Positions 8,401-17,088 of a stretch of DNA of 64,000 bases are shown in pieces. The translations under genes and the position numbers were made by a program. The first letter of the stretch is position 1. Each line of letters begins with the position of its first letter. Below the pieces are notes generated by a model. The model searched no databases. It was not told the DNA's origin and worked only from the letters and a program-made list of their open reading frames with translations. The stretch comes from Nocardia huaxiensis (GTDB lineage Bacteria > Actinomycetota > Actinomycetes > Mycobacteriales > Mycobacteriaceae), in assembly GCF_013744875.1 (NCBI RefSeq), contig NZ_CP059399.1, positions 1,612,001 to 1,676,000 on the forward strand, in the 5' to 3' direction.

Positions 8401-9215
8401 CCGACACGGTGCCGGACCGCGCGGAAATCACCGCGGCCCTGTCCGCCCAGTGGGACGAGCTCACCCGGCTAGTGGACGGGTTGGACGAAACCGCCTGGCG
8501 CACCCCCTCGGCGCTGCCGGGGTGGACGGTGTTCGACGTGATCGCGCACGTGATCGGCGTGGAATCACTGCTGCTGGGGGAGCCGACGCCGGAGGTCGAG
8601 GTGAGCGGCGAGCACATTCGCAATGATGTGGGCGCGCTCAACGAGAAGTGGATCGCAGCGCTGCGCCCGCTGACCGGAGTGCAACTGCTGGAACGCTTCC
8701 GGGAGATCACCGGGCGGCGACTGAAGGCGCTCGCGGAGACCGGCCCGGAGGTGTGGGCCGAACCCGTGCCGACGCCGGTGGGCATGGCCCCCTACGGCCG
8801 GTTCATGCGCATCCGCCTCTTCGACTGCTGGATGCACGGCCTCGATATCGCCGACGGCCTCGGCGTGAACACCGACGAGGGCGGTCCGCGCGCGGAAAAC
8901 GCGTTCCCCGAACTGCTTCCGGCGATCGGCAAGGCCGTGGTCAAGGGCGCGGGCGCGCCGGACGGTGCGAGCGTCACCATCGAGACCACGGGTCCGGTGC
9001 GGCACACCGTGCACGTCGCGGTGGCGGGCGGCCGGGCCGCGGTGGTCGAAAACCTCGATGCCCCAGCGACTGTCGCGCTCTCCCTGCCGTCGGGCCTGTT
9101 CGCCCGCCTGCGCGGCGGCCGCACCGGCGCGGACGCGCACCCCGGTGAATACGCGATCACCGGCGACACCGAACTCGGTGAGCGTCTGGTCCGCAGCCTC
9201 GCCTTCACCCTCTGA
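8397..9215 (+). CDS. Maleylpyruvate isomerase/DinB-type mycothiol-dependent protein
   Basis: A 272-residue member of the DinB-like four-helix superfamily annotated in actinobacteria as maleylpyruvate isomerase family mycothiol-dependent enzymes. The N-terminal helix bundle carries the pattern WRTPSALPGWTVFDVIAHVIGVESLL (about residues 38-63) with a metal-ligand type histidine, and a second histidine in WMHGLDIADGLG (about 145). A separate C-terminal domain from about residue 190 resembles the SCP2-like tail of this family. It is coupled to the upstream HIT gene by an ATGA overlap. The actual substrate is unknown; thiol-dependent chemistry is inferred only from the family. Confidence 0.8.
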   Translation: MTDTVPDRAEITAALSAQWDELTRLVDGLDETAWRTPSALPGWTVFDVIAHVIGVESLLLGEPTPEVEVSGEHIRNDVGALNEKWIAALRPLTGVQLLERFREITGRRLKALAETGPEVWAEPVPTPVGMAPYGRFMRIRLFDCWMHGLDIADGLGVNTDEGGPRAENAFPELLPAIGKAVVKGAGAPDGASVTIETTGPVRHTVHVAVAGGRAAVVENLDAPATVALSLPSGLFARLRGGRTGADAHPGEYAITGDTELGERLVRSLAFTL

Positions 9216-9222
9216 GGGCCCG

Positions 9223-9864
9223 ATGCGGCTGTTCCTGTCCAGCTATCGTTTCGGCGCGCACTACGACCGCCTGCTCGCCCTGGTCGGCGAGCCGGGCCGG
9301 GTCGCGGTGATCGCGAACGCCTGCGACTCCTGGCCCTCGGCCCGCCCGAGCGCCGTGTCGAGTGATCTGTTCCCGTTGCGCCGCCTGGGTTTCCAGCCGG
9401 AGGAGCTGGACCTGCGCACCTACCTCGGTCGCCCCGCCGACCTGGAACGCACCCTCGCGGGCTTCCCGCTGGTGTGGGTGCGCGGCGGCAATACCTTCGT
9501 GCTGCGCGCCCAATTCGCCCGCAGCGGAGCGGATGTCGCGCTGCGCAATCTGCTCGCCGCCGACGCCCTGGTCTACGCGGGGTACAGCGCGGGCGCCTGT
9601 GTGCTGACGCCCGACCTGCACGGCCTGGAATCCATGGACGATCCGGCCGAGGTCCGTCCCGTGTGCGGTATCGAACCACGCTGGGACGGACTGGGTTTGG
9701 TGGATCACCGGATCGTCCCGCACCTGGATTCGCCGACCGACCCGCAGGGCCTGTCCCGCCGCCTCGCCCGCGACTACCGCACCGCGGGCGTCGCGCACTG
9801 GGCGCTCACCGACGAGGACGTGATCGTGGTCGAGGGCGACCGCGTGGACGTGCTGGCCCGATAG
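9223..9864 (+). CDS. Peptidase E-like (S51) / class I glutamine amidotransferase-like protein
   Basis: Cytosolic serine hydrolase of 213 residues with the S51 dipeptidase fold. The nucleophile elbow GYSAGA places Ser122, and the preceding VWVRGGNTFVLR segment is the conserved substrate-side motif of the family. A histidine-containing HLDSP segment follows at about 166. The ATG at 9223 is seven bases after the stop of the DinB-type gene, so it is probably the third gene of the HIT operon. Peptidase E cleaves Asp-X dipeptides in enterobacteria; that specificity is not proven here. Confidence 0.82.
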   Translation: MRLFLSSYRFGAHYDRLLALVGEPGRVAVIANACDSWPSARPSAVSSDLFPLRRLGFQPEELDLRTYLGRPADLERTLAGFPLVWVRGGNTFVLRAQFARSGADVALRNLLAADALVYAGYSAGACVLTPDLHGLESMDDPAEVRPVCGIEPRWDGLGLVDHRIVPHLDSPTDPQGLSRRLARDYRTAGVAHWALTDEDVIVVEGDRVDVLAR

Positions 9865-9876
9865 CGAAATCCCCGG

Positions 9877-11310
9877 TCACTCGCCCTTGTGGCGCAGCCC
9901 GTGCCCCAGCGCGACCAGCGCGGTGAGGAACGCGCCCACCGACAGAATGGCGAAGCTGGCCACATAGGCGTCGAGCGTCGGCACGTGCGTCCCGCTGATG
10001 ACGTGTGCCGACAGGATCGACGCCGTCACCGCGCCCGCGATGCTGCCGCCCGCGGTCCGCACCAGAGAGTTGATGCCCGAGGCGATTCCGCTCTCGCTCA
10101 TGGGAACGTGCTGTACGGCCAGCGTGCCCAGCGCCGCGTAGCCGATGCCGAATCCGGTGCCCTGCAGAATCTGCGAGATCACCATGTCGTACCCGTGCTC
10201 GTGGAAGAACGTCAGCCACGCCATGGACGCTCCGGCGAAGGCCGCGCCGATGGCGAGCGTGTAGGCGGGTCCGATCTTGGCCGCGATGCGCCCGGTGCGG
10301 AAGCTGAAGAACGTCATGAGAATCGAGCTCGGAATGCCGTACAGACCCACGGCCAGCACCGATCCCGACAGCCCGTAGCCGACCTTGTCGGCCGGCGTCT
10401 GAATGAAATTCGAGATGAGCGTGAAGGATCCGAACATGGCGAAGCCGAGCAGCGCGGAAGCCAGGTTGGCGGACAGCGATTGCGGCCCCACCAGCAGCTG
10501 CAACCGCACCAGCGGCTGAGAAACCTTGAGCTCCACCAGCACCCAGATCACGGTGAGCACGGCCGCGGCCACGAACAGCCCGATCACCGACCCGGACACC
10601 CAGCCCCAGCGCGGCCCCTCGCTGATGCCGAGCAGCAGGCAGACCAGCAGTCCGGCCAGCAGCGCCGCGCCGACGAAGTCGGGCTTGCCGCCGTGCCGTA
10701 CGCCATTGTTCTTGGCGCTCACCTGAATCAGCACGGTGGCGACCACGCCGAGCCCGGCGGTGAGCCAGAAGACCGGGTGCGGATTCTGGGTGTGGTCGGC
10801 GATGACGCCGGTGACGAGCAGGCCGACGGTGCCGCCGACGCCCATGGTGCCGGACACGATGCCGATGGCGCCGACCAGCTTCTCGCGCGGGAAGGTGTCG
10901 CGAATGATGCCGATGGCCAGCGGAATCATGGCCGCCGAGGTGCCCTGCAGGGCGCGGCCGACGATGTAGACGGCGAGGTTGTCGGCGAAGGCGCAGACCA
11001 TCGAGCCGGCGATGAGCAGTCCCATGGCGGTCATGACCATGGGCTTCTTGCCGTACATGTCGCCGAAGCGGGACAGCAGCGGCGTGCACACCGCGCCGGT
11101 GAGCAGTGAGGCGGTGAACAGCCAGGTCACGCCGGCGACGTCGGTGTTCAGCTGCACGATCATGCGGGGCAGCAGTGGAATCACCACTGTCTGCTGCAGC
11201 GACACCACGAGTCCGGCCGCGCACAGCGCGAGCAGGGTGAGCCCGAGGTGGGCTGGGGGCCGGTCGTCGACGCCGTTTCCGGCGGGCGTACCGACAGCAG
11301 TCGTAGTCAT
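9877..11310 (-). CDS. MFS transporter, DHA2-like
   Basis: Efflux-type permease of 477 residues with about 14 hydrophobic segments. Motif A appears as SRFGDMYGKKPMV at about residues 85-97, and the N terminus is a short hydrophilic tail (MTTTAVGTPAG). It is divergent from a MarR gene with a 7-7-7 palindrome between them, the usual layout of a drug pump and its repressor. It converges with the S51 peptidase gene, with 12 bases between stops. Substrate unknown. Confidence 0.9.
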   Translation of the reverse strand: MTTTAVGTPAGNGVDDRPPAHLGLTLLALCAAGLVVSLQQTVVIPLLPRMIVQLNTDVAGVTWLFTASLLTGAVCTPLLSRFGDMYGKKPMVMTAMGLLIAGSMVCAFADNLAVYIVGRALQGTSAAMIPLAIGIIRDTFPREKLVGAIGIVSGTMGVGGTVGLLVTGVIADHTQNPHPVFWLTAGLGVVATVLIQVSAKNNGVRHGGKPDFVGAALLAGLLVCLLLGISEGPRWGWVSGSVIGLFVAAAVLTVIWVLVELKVSQPLVRLQLLVGPQSLSANLASALLGFAMFGSFTLISNFIQTPADKVGYGLSGSVLAVGLYGIPSSILMTFFSFRTGRIAAKIGPAYTLAIGAAFAGASMAWLTFFHEHGYDMVISQILQGTGFGIGYAALGTLAVQHVPMSESGIASGINSLVRTAGGSIAGAVTASILSAHVISGTHVPTLDAYVASFAILSVGAFLTALVALGHGLRHKGE

Positions 11311-11327
11311 GCGATGGGTCCCCTAGA

Positions 11328-11348
11328 TTACTTACCAAAATTAAGTAA
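11328..11348. promoter_or_regulatory. MarR-type operator
   Basis: Inverted repeat TTACTTA - 7 bases - TAAGTAA in an AT-rich patch between the divergent pump and MarR genes. It covers the promoters of both, and a TAAGAT hexamer six bases before the MarR ATG points to a leaderless MarR message. Confidence 0.6.
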
Positions 11349-11370
11349 ATGGATTTCGTAAGATAACCAC

Positions 11371-11901
11371 ATGCCGCGCCCGGAAGCCACACCCCGCCGT
11401 GAAGTAGACGCGGCTCACATCGTCGAATTGGAGCGTGCGCTGGCCCGTGTCGCCTACCTGCTGACCCGCGTCCGCCGCCACGACCGCGCCATGGCCCAGT
11501 GCGGAATCACCATGGACCGCGCCAGCGTTCCGCTGCTGCGCCTGCTCGCCGACGCCGACGAACCCCTGCGCCTGGGCGAGCTCGCCGCCCGCCTCGATGT
11601 CGAGGCCCCGCACGTGAGCCGCCAGATCCAGCGCCTGGAGAAATCCGGCCACGTGGAACGCGTGGCCGACCCCGACGACCGCCGCGCCCAGCGCGTCCGC
11701 CCCACCGCCAAGGGCCGCGAGGCCGTCGACGCCATCCGCGACGTGCTGCGCGGCTGGATGGGAGATGCCCTGTCCGAGTGGAGTTCCGAGGACATCAAAT
11801 CCCTCGCCGTCCTCAACCACCGCATGGTCGACGCCTTCCTCGACCACGCCGAGAACATCGGCGACTACGTCCCCGGCGCCCGCGACCGCCGCCGCCTCTG
11901 A
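11371..11901 (+). CDS. MarR family transcriptional regulator
   Basis: Winged-helix regulator of 176 residues. The recognition region RLGELAARLDVEAPHVSRQIQRLEKSGHVERV (about 64-95) is followed by the wing DPDDRRAQRVRPTAKG, both typical of MarR. A long amphipathic dimerisation region flanks it on each side. It probably represses the divergent MFS gene and itself through the palindrome at 11328-11348. The ATG lies six bases after a possible -10, without a visible ribosome site. Confidence 0.92.
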   Translation: MPRPEATPRREVDAAHIVELERALARVAYLLTRVRRHDRAMAQCGITMDRASVPLLRLLADADEPLRLGELAARLDVEAPHVSRQIQRLEKSGHVERVADPDDRRAQRVRPTAKGREAVDAIRDVLRGWMGDALSEWSSEDIKSLAVLNHRMVDAFLDHAENIGDYVPGARDRRRL

Positions 11902-11904
11902 CCG

Positions 11905-13182
11905 TCAGACAGCGGATTTCGCGGGCGCGACGACCCGGGCGCCCCAGGCGCACAACAGCATTGCCGCCATCGGCAGCGCCATGGCGGTCGAGAGCGGCAC
12001 CGCTTTCGTGAGCCACCCGATGATCGCGGGCCCCGCCAGCAACCCCAGATACCCGATCCCGAACACCCGCGACATATCCGTGGCGGCCGTGCTCGACCCC
12101 AGATTCCCCGCGGCCGTGAACACTTGCGGAATCCCACCGGCCAGCCCGATCCCGCACAGCGCCCATCCGGCCACGGTCAACGGCGTCCACGGCGACACCA
12201 GCACCAACGCGAAACCCGCTGCGGCCAACAGCGTTCCCCACCGCACGATCGCCACCCGCCCGAACCGCTCGCTCACCCGATCGGCCCCGAACCGCCCGAG
12301 CATCATGGTCAGCGACACCGCCGCGAATCCGAAAGCGGCCACGCCGTCGTCCACCCCCAACCGCTCACGCATCTGCAAGGCGCTCCAGTCCGCCGCGACG
12401 CCTTCGGCCATGAGGATGGCGAAGGCAATAGCGGCCAGCGCCAGCACCTTCCGGGTCCGGCCCGACTGTCCTGCGCCGGGCGCGGCCGCATCGGTGTCGG
12501 CCGGCGTCGAGTCCGTCGGATGTGGACCGGTGGCGACCTCGACGAGCGAACCGATATCTCCGCCCACGTTGGCGAACGGCTCACTGGGCGTGAGTGACTC
12601 GCTGTGCGCCGGCTGGGGGAGCAGGCGGGGCGTGCTGAACGCCACCAGGGCGAGACCGCAGACCGCGCCGAGCGGCAGGGTGAATTGGGCTGTCCAGCCC
12701 GCGCTTTGGGTGGCGGCACCGACCAGGGAGCCGACCAGGCCGCCGAGGGAGAACAGGGCGTGGAAGGCCGACATGATGGGGCGGGGGTAGGCGCGTTCGA
12801 CGTGGACGGCCTGGGCGTTCATGGAGACGTCGAGAGCGCCGTTGCCGAAACCGTAGGCGCACAGGGCCACTGCGAGGGCCAGTGGGGTGGGGGCGAAGGC
12901 CAGGCCGAGGAGCGACAGCGACAGTGCTGTGGCCGCGGCGGCGGTGAGGGTGCGGCTGCCCAGGCGGTCGGCGAGGGGGCCTGCGGTCTGCATGCCGGCG
13001 ATGGCCGCGACCGCCATGAGAAGCAGGAGCATGCCCAGGGTTGCGTGGGAGACGCCGGTGCGTTCGGTGACGGCCGGGATGTGGACGATCCAGAGGGCCG
13101 ACAACATCCCATTGAGGCCGAACACTGCGAACAGGGCGGCTCGCGCTGACCGGACGGGAGGAGCGGGCGTCGCAGCGACCAT
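11905..13182 (-). CDS. MFS transporter (12-TM)
   Basis: Permease of 425 residues with about 12 hydrophobic helices and a hydrophilic central loop at about residues 200-250 rich in Asp, Thr and Pro. Motif A-like segments include AGPLADRLGSRTL in the first half and GRFGADRVSERFG in the second. The arrangement resembles the actinobacterial MFS group distantly related to sugar/fucose permeases and drug exporters; I cannot choose between uptake and efflux. It converges with MarR (three bases between stops). The ATG at 13182 has only a weak ribosome site; a palindrome at 13192-13209 lies directly upstream. Confidence 0.82.
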   Translation of the reverse strand: MVAATPAPPVRSARAALFAVFGLNGMLSALWIVHIPAVTERTGVSHATLGMLLLLMAVAAIAGMQTAGPLADRLGSRTLTAAAATALSLSLLGLAFAPTPLALAVALCAYGFGNGALDVSMNAQAVHVERAYPRPIMSAFHALFSLGGLVGSLVGAATQSAGWTAQFTLPLGAVCGLALVAFSTPRLLPQPAHSESLTPSEPFANVGGDIGSLVEVATGPHPTDSTPADTDAAAPGAGQSGRTRKVLALAAIAFAILMAEGVAADWSALQMRERLGVDDGVAAFGFAAVSLTMMLGRFGADRVSERFGRVAIVRWGTLLAAAGFALVLVSPWTPLTVAGWALCGIGLAGGIPQVFTAAGNLGSSTAATDMSRVFGIGYLGLLAGPAIIGWLTKAVPLSTAMALPMAAMLLCAWGARVVAPAKSAV

Positions 13183-13191
13183 CGGTACGAC

Positions 13192-13209
13192 GCTACCTGC
13201 ATCGGTAGC
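13192..13209. promoter_or_regulatory. Possible operator of the MFS gene
   Basis: GCTACC - 6 bases - GGTAGC forms a perfect 6-bp inverted repeat 10 bases upstream of the MFS start codon. No regulator gene is adjacent on that side. Confidence 0.35.
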
Positions 13210-13318
13210 TCCTCTTCACCCCCACCCTCGGCGGCTTCGTCGACGCGTCCGATCGGGATCCGATTCCTGTGAACTTCAACCTGTTTCGTATTCCAGTGTA
13301 TTCCCGGGCACCGACAAG

Positions 13319-14176
13319 TTACGCCTGCCGTGTGAGCGAGGGAACACCGGAAAGCGCCACGTCACGCGCATAGTCGGCGAAGTCGCGGGGTGCCCTGCCG
13401 AGCGCACGCCGCACCCCGTCGGCGGGCTGCGAGTTGCGTCCGTCCAGCACCGTGCCGAACAGGTAGTCCAGCAGGCTGATTTCGTCGGCGGGCACATGGA
13501 ACGACGTCAGCGCGGCCACGAAAGCGGTGCGGGACAAGGGAATGAACGCGATCTCGCATCCGAGCGCGGCCGCGATCTCACCCACGGCCCCGGCGAAAGT
13601 CAGTGCGCGCGGCCCGGTCAGCTCGTACACCTGCCCGGCGTGCCCGGGTTCGGTCAGCGCCGCCACCGCCACCTCCGCGACATCGTCGGCGTGCACGAAC
13701 GGTTCCGGCACATCCCCGTGCGGCAGCGCCACCGCACCCGCCCGGACGAAATCGGAGAAGCGGCCCTCACTGAAATTCTGCGCGAACCAGGAGCAGCGCA
13801 CGACGGTCCACTCCAGCCCCGAATCCCGCACGATCCCTTCGCATTCCAGCACTTCCGGCTCGCCGCGCCCGGACAGCAGCACGACTCGCCGCACGCCCGC
13901 CGCGCGCGCCATCGAGCAGAACGCGTGGATATCGGCGGGCGCACCCGGCACCGCCAGATCCGGCTGATAGGACAGATAGACGGCGTCGATGCCGTCCAGC
14001 GCGGCGGCCCAGGTGCCGCGATCGGTCCAGTCGAAAGGTACGGCGGCCGACCGCGACCCGAGCCGCACGCGCACCTCGCGGCCGTGCAGCAACGCTGCCA
14101 CCCGGCTGCCGGTCTTCCCCGTCGCACCCAGGACGAGAATCGTGTTTCGGCTGCTCACAATGTCTTTCGTCGTCAT
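13319..14176 (-). CDS. NmrA-like NAD(P)-binding protein (atypical SDR)
   Basis: Atypical short-chain dehydrogenase of 285 residues. The cofactor loop GATGKTG is at residues 17-23, followed by a typical extended Rossmann core and VVLLSGRGEPEVLECEGIVRDSGLEWTVVRCSWFAQNF, the hallmark of NmrA/QOR2-type NAD(P)H-binding redox sensors or quinone reductases. The catalytic Tyr-Lys pair of classical SDRs is absent, as normal for this group. It is divergent from an AraC regulator with 73 bases between starts, so it is a probable target of that regulator. Confidence 0.85.
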   Translation of the reverse strand: MTTKDIVSSRNTILVLGATGKTGSRVAALLHGREVRVRLGSRSAAVPFDWTDRGTWAAALDGIDAVYLSYQPDLAVPGAPADIHAFCSMARAAGVRRVVLLSGRGEPEVLECEGIVRDSGLEWTVVRCSWFAQNFSEGRFSDFVRAGAVALPHGDVPEPFVHADDVAEVAVAALTEPGHAGQVYELTGPRALTFAGAVGEIAAALGCEIAFIPLSRTAFVAALTSFHVPADEISLLDYLFGTVLDGRNSQPADGVRRALGRAPRDFADYARDVALSGVPSLTRQA

Positions 14177-14249
14177 GTATCCAGTACATCCCGATCTTGT
14201 CCGGGCTTACATGGTTGAGAAGCGCACGCCCATTTGCCATCGTCTTCAT

Positions 14250-15206
14250 ATGGATGCGTTGGCGAGCCTGCTCGAAGGTCCACGCGCGCGGGCGGCGTTC
14301 GTGATGCGGTCCTGTTTCGATCCGCCCTGGTCACTGCGTATCCGCGATGAAGCGCCGCTGACTTTGGTCGCCGTGGTGCGCGGCGGCGGCTGGGTGATCC
14401 CGGATCCCAAGACCGGCAAGCCGGTTCCGCCGCGCCAGTTGCGCACCGGCGATATCGCCCTGTTCCGCGGCCCCGACCACTACACCCTCGCCGACGATCC
14501 GGGCACCGCGCCGCAGGTGATCATCCATCCCGGCCAGGTCACCACCACTCCCGAGGGCGAGGTGCTCTGCGAGACCCTGAGCCTGGGCATTCGCAGCTGG
14601 GGCACCAGTTCCGACGCCCAGACCGTCCTGGTCACCGGCACCTACGAGCAGGAGTCCGCGGCCAGCCGCCGCCTGCTGCGCGCCCTGCCGCCGGTCGCCG
14701 TGCTCAATCGCGGTGAGATCGATGCGCGGGTGCTGGATCTGCTGGTGGACGAGGCCGCCAAGGATCTGCCCGCGCAGGGCGCCATGCTGGACCGCCTGCT
14801 CGACCTGCTGTTGATCGCGACCCTGCGCGCCTGGTTCTCCCGCGAGGACGCGCCCGCCTGGTATCACGCCTACGGTGATCCGCTGGTGGGCAAGGCCCTG
14901 CGCCTGATGCAGCACAACCCCGCCCACGCCTGGACGGTCGCGTCCCTGGCCACCGAGGTCGGCGTGTCCCGCGCCGCGCTGGCCCGCCGCTTCACCGAAC
15001 TGGTCGGCGAACCCCCGATGGCCTTCCTCACCGACTGGCGTCTCGCGCTCGCCGCCGACCTGCTGCACGAATCCGACGCCACCCTCGAATCCATTGCCCG
15101 CCGAGTCGGTTACGGCAGCGCGTTCGCCCTGAGTACCGCCTTCAAACGGCACTACGGCCTGAGCCCGCGCGATCACCGCAATGCCGACAACGAGCGCACG
15201 GCCTGA
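14250..15206 (+). CDS. AraC family regulator with cupin_6 domain
   Basis: Transcription activator of 318 residues. The N-terminal half (about 1-170) is the cupin-type AraC-binding domain with the usual start MDALASLLEGPRARAAFVMR and the motif DIALFRGPDHYTL. The C-terminal 110 residues contain two helix-turn-helix units, including WTVASLATEVGVSRAALARRFTELVGEPPMAFLTDWRLA and LESIARRVGYGSAFALSTAFKRHYGLSPRDHR. The ATG at 14250 is preferred on family grounds; ATG 14211 in the same frame would add 13 residues. It is divergent from the NmrA-like gene, its likely target. Confidence 0.9.
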   Translation: MDALASLLEGPRARAAFVMRSCFDPPWSLRIRDEAPLTLVAVVRGGGWVIPDPKTGKPVPPRQLRTGDIALFRGPDHYTLADDPGTAPQVIIHPGQVTTTPEGEVLCETLSLGIRSWGTSSDAQTVLVTGTYEQESAASRRLLRALPPVAVLNRGEIDARVLDLLVDEAAKDLPAQGAMLDRLLDLLLIATLRAWFSREDAPAWYHAYGDPLVGKALRLMQHNPAHAWTVASLATEVGVSRAALARRFTELVGEPPMAFLTDWRLALAADLLHESDATLESIARRVGYGSAFALSTAFKRHYGLSPRDHRNADNERTA

Positions 15207-15251
15207 GACCCGGCGCACACACGTGCGCACACGTTCAATACAGTCGGCGAC

Positions 15252-15683
15252 GTGACGCAGGATCAGGTGTACCCCGTGTTGTGGCCCATGCAGACCCGCT
15301 GGGCGGACAACGACCATTACGGTCACGTCAACAATGTGGTGTATTACAGCTACTTCGACTCGGCCGTGAACGGCTGGCTCATGCGGGCCACCGGCACCGA
15401 TATCCGGGACCTGCCGGCCATCGGCGTGGTGGCGCAGACCTCCTGCACCTTCCTCGGCTCGATCAGCTTCCCGGATCACCTCAAGGTCGGCATTCGCGTC
15501 GCGCGCCTGGGCAATTCGAGCATCAGCTACGAGCTCGCCATCTTCCGCGTCGACGGCGAGGGCCTGGAGCTGGCCGCCACCGGCACCTTCACCCACGTCT
15601 ACGTGGACGAGGTGACCCGCAAGCCGGTCCCGATCCCCGCCGTCATCCGCGCCGCCGCCGAACCGCTGGTGGTCGCGGGCTAG
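15252..15683 (+). CDS. Acyl-CoA thioesterase, 4HBT hotdog family
   Basis: Hotdog-fold thioesterase of 143 residues. The catalytic segment WADNDHYGHVNNVVYYSYF (about 17-35, with the nucleophile/base Asp21) is the signature of the YbgC/FadM-type 4-hydroxybenzoyl-CoA thioesterase group. It hydrolyses an acyl-CoA in the cytosol; chain length is unknown. The start is a GTG at 15252. Its stop codon TAG overlaps the reverse stop of the convergent E2 gene in a shared CTAG. Confidence 0.88.
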   Translation: MTQDQVYPVLWPMQTRWADNDHYGHVNNVVYYSYFDSAVNGWLMRATGTDIRDLPAIGVVAQTSCTFLGSISFPDHLKVGIRVARLGNSSISYELAIFRVDGEGLELAATGTFTHVYVDEVTRKPVPIPAVIRAAAEPLVVAG

Positions 15684-17074
15684 ACCCGGCCCAGCAGGGT
15701 GAGCGGATCCTCCAGCAGCGCAGCCACATTCGCGAGGAACCGGGCGCCCTGCTCACCGTCGATGAGGCGGTGATCGAAGCTGAGGCCGAGTGTGGTCACC
15801 CAGCGCACGGCGAGTTCGTCGCGATGCACCCACGGCTTCTTGCGGATCGAGCCCAGGCACAGAATGGCGGCTTCGCCCGGATTCACCAGTGGCACACCGG
15901 TATCCACGCCGAAGACGCCCACATTCGTGATGGTGAAGGTGCCGCCGGTCAGATCGGCGGGCAGGGCGGTGCCGGAGCGCGCGAGCTCGGCCGCCTTCCC
16001 GATCTCCACGCACAGGTCGCGCAGGCTCAGCGACTGCGCCTCCTTGATGCTCGGCACCAGCAGTCCGCGTGCGGTGGCCACGGCGATGCCCAGGTTCACG
16101 AAATGCTTGGTGACGATCTCCTGATGCGGATCGTCCCAGTGCGAGTTGATCTCCGGAAATTCGCTGAGCGCCACCAGCGTCGCCTTCGCCACCAGAGCCA
16201 GCGGCGTGAGCGTCAGCCCGGAGAAGGTCGGCGTGGCGCGCAGATGATCCAGCAGCTCCATGGATCCGGTGAAATCCGTGGTGACGAAGGTGCTGGCCTG
16301 TGGAATGTGCTGCGCGCTGGCCACCATCGCGGCCGCCGTGCGCTTGCGGACCCCGCTGACGGGCGTGCGGGTTTCGCGTTCGGAGGAGGCGGGCCGCAGC
16401 ACGTGCGCGGGCCGCATGGGCGTCACCGGGGGCGCGGTGTGGATCGGAATATGGTCGGTGGCACGGGTTTCCCGCCGTGCGATCTCGGTGGCCGGGCGCA
16501 CGTCGTGCAGGTCCTCCACGGTGATCGCGCCGTCCGGGCCGGTGCCGGTCACGCTCGACAGGTCGACGCCCATCTCCCGAGCCAGCTTTCGCGCCGCCGG
16601 CGTCGCGGCGGGACGGGAACTCTGCGTGCGTGATTCGCCGTCCCCGAACGGTCCGGGCCGGACGCCGAGTGCGGGAGTCCCGTCCGCGGGGTCGGATGCG
16701 GGTCCGGCGGTGTCCGGTAGCGCGGCTTTCGCGGCGGCCATCCGCGCCCGGCGCGAGGCGGCGGGTTCACTGTCGGGCCCGTACCCCACCAGCACCGACT
16801 GTCGTTCTGCCGGTGCGTCGGCGGTGGTCTGCACCCGGATCAGCGGCGCGCCCACCGGCACGGTGTCGCCCGGTTGTGCGAGCAGTTCCACGATCGTCCC
16901 GGCGTACGGGCAGGGCAGCGCCACCTGGGCTTTGGCGGTTTCCACCTCGGCGATGACCTGATTCAATTCCACGGTGTCGCCGACTTCGACTGTCCACGAC
17001 ACCAATTCGGCATCGGCCAATCCCTCACCGAGGTCCGGCAATCGGAATTCCATGACCTGACGCTGATCTTCCAC
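15680..17074 (-). CDS. bkdC: Branched-chain 2-oxoacid dehydrogenase E2 (dihydrolipoyl acyltransferase)
   Basis: Acyltransferase core of the 2-oxoacid dehydrogenase complex. An N-terminal lipoyl domain carries the lipoate lysine in VETAKAQVALP (Lys48), a peripheral subunit-binding domain follows at about 150-180 (ARKLAREMGVDLSSVTGTG), and the catalytic domain ends with SFDHRLIDG (His435). Only one lipoyl domain is present, as in branched-chain complexes. I chose the GTG at 17074 (464 residues) because a strong GGAGGAAAG lies upstream; the ATG at 17089 overlaps the E1beta stop but has no ribosome site. Third gene of the E1alpha-E1beta-E2 operon. No lipoamide dehydrogenase gene is in the window, so E3 must come from elsewhere. 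Confidence 0.92.
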   Translation of the reverse strand: MEDQRQVMEFRLPDLGEGLADAELVSWTVEVGDTVELNQVIAEVETAKAQVALPCPYAGTIVELLAQPGDTVPVGAPLIRVQTTADAPAERQSVLVGYGPDSEPAASRRARMAAAKAALPDTAGPASDPADGTPALGVRPGPFGDGESRTQSSRPAATPAARKLAREMGVDLSSVTGTGPDGAITVEDLHDVRPATEIARRETRATDHIPIHTAPPVTPMRPAHVLRPASSERETRTPVSGVRKRTAAAMVASAQHIPQASTFVTTDFTGSMELLDHLRATPTFSGLTLTPLALVAKATLVALSEFPEINSHWDDPHQEIVTKHFVNLGIAVATARGLLVPSIKEAQSLSLRDLCVEIGKAAELARSGTALPADLTGGTFTITNVGVFGVDTGVPLVNPGEAAILCLGSIRKKPWVHRDELAVRWVTTLGLSFDHRLIDGEQGARFLANVAALLEDPLTLLGRV

Positions 17075-17088
17075 CGGGCTTTCCTCCA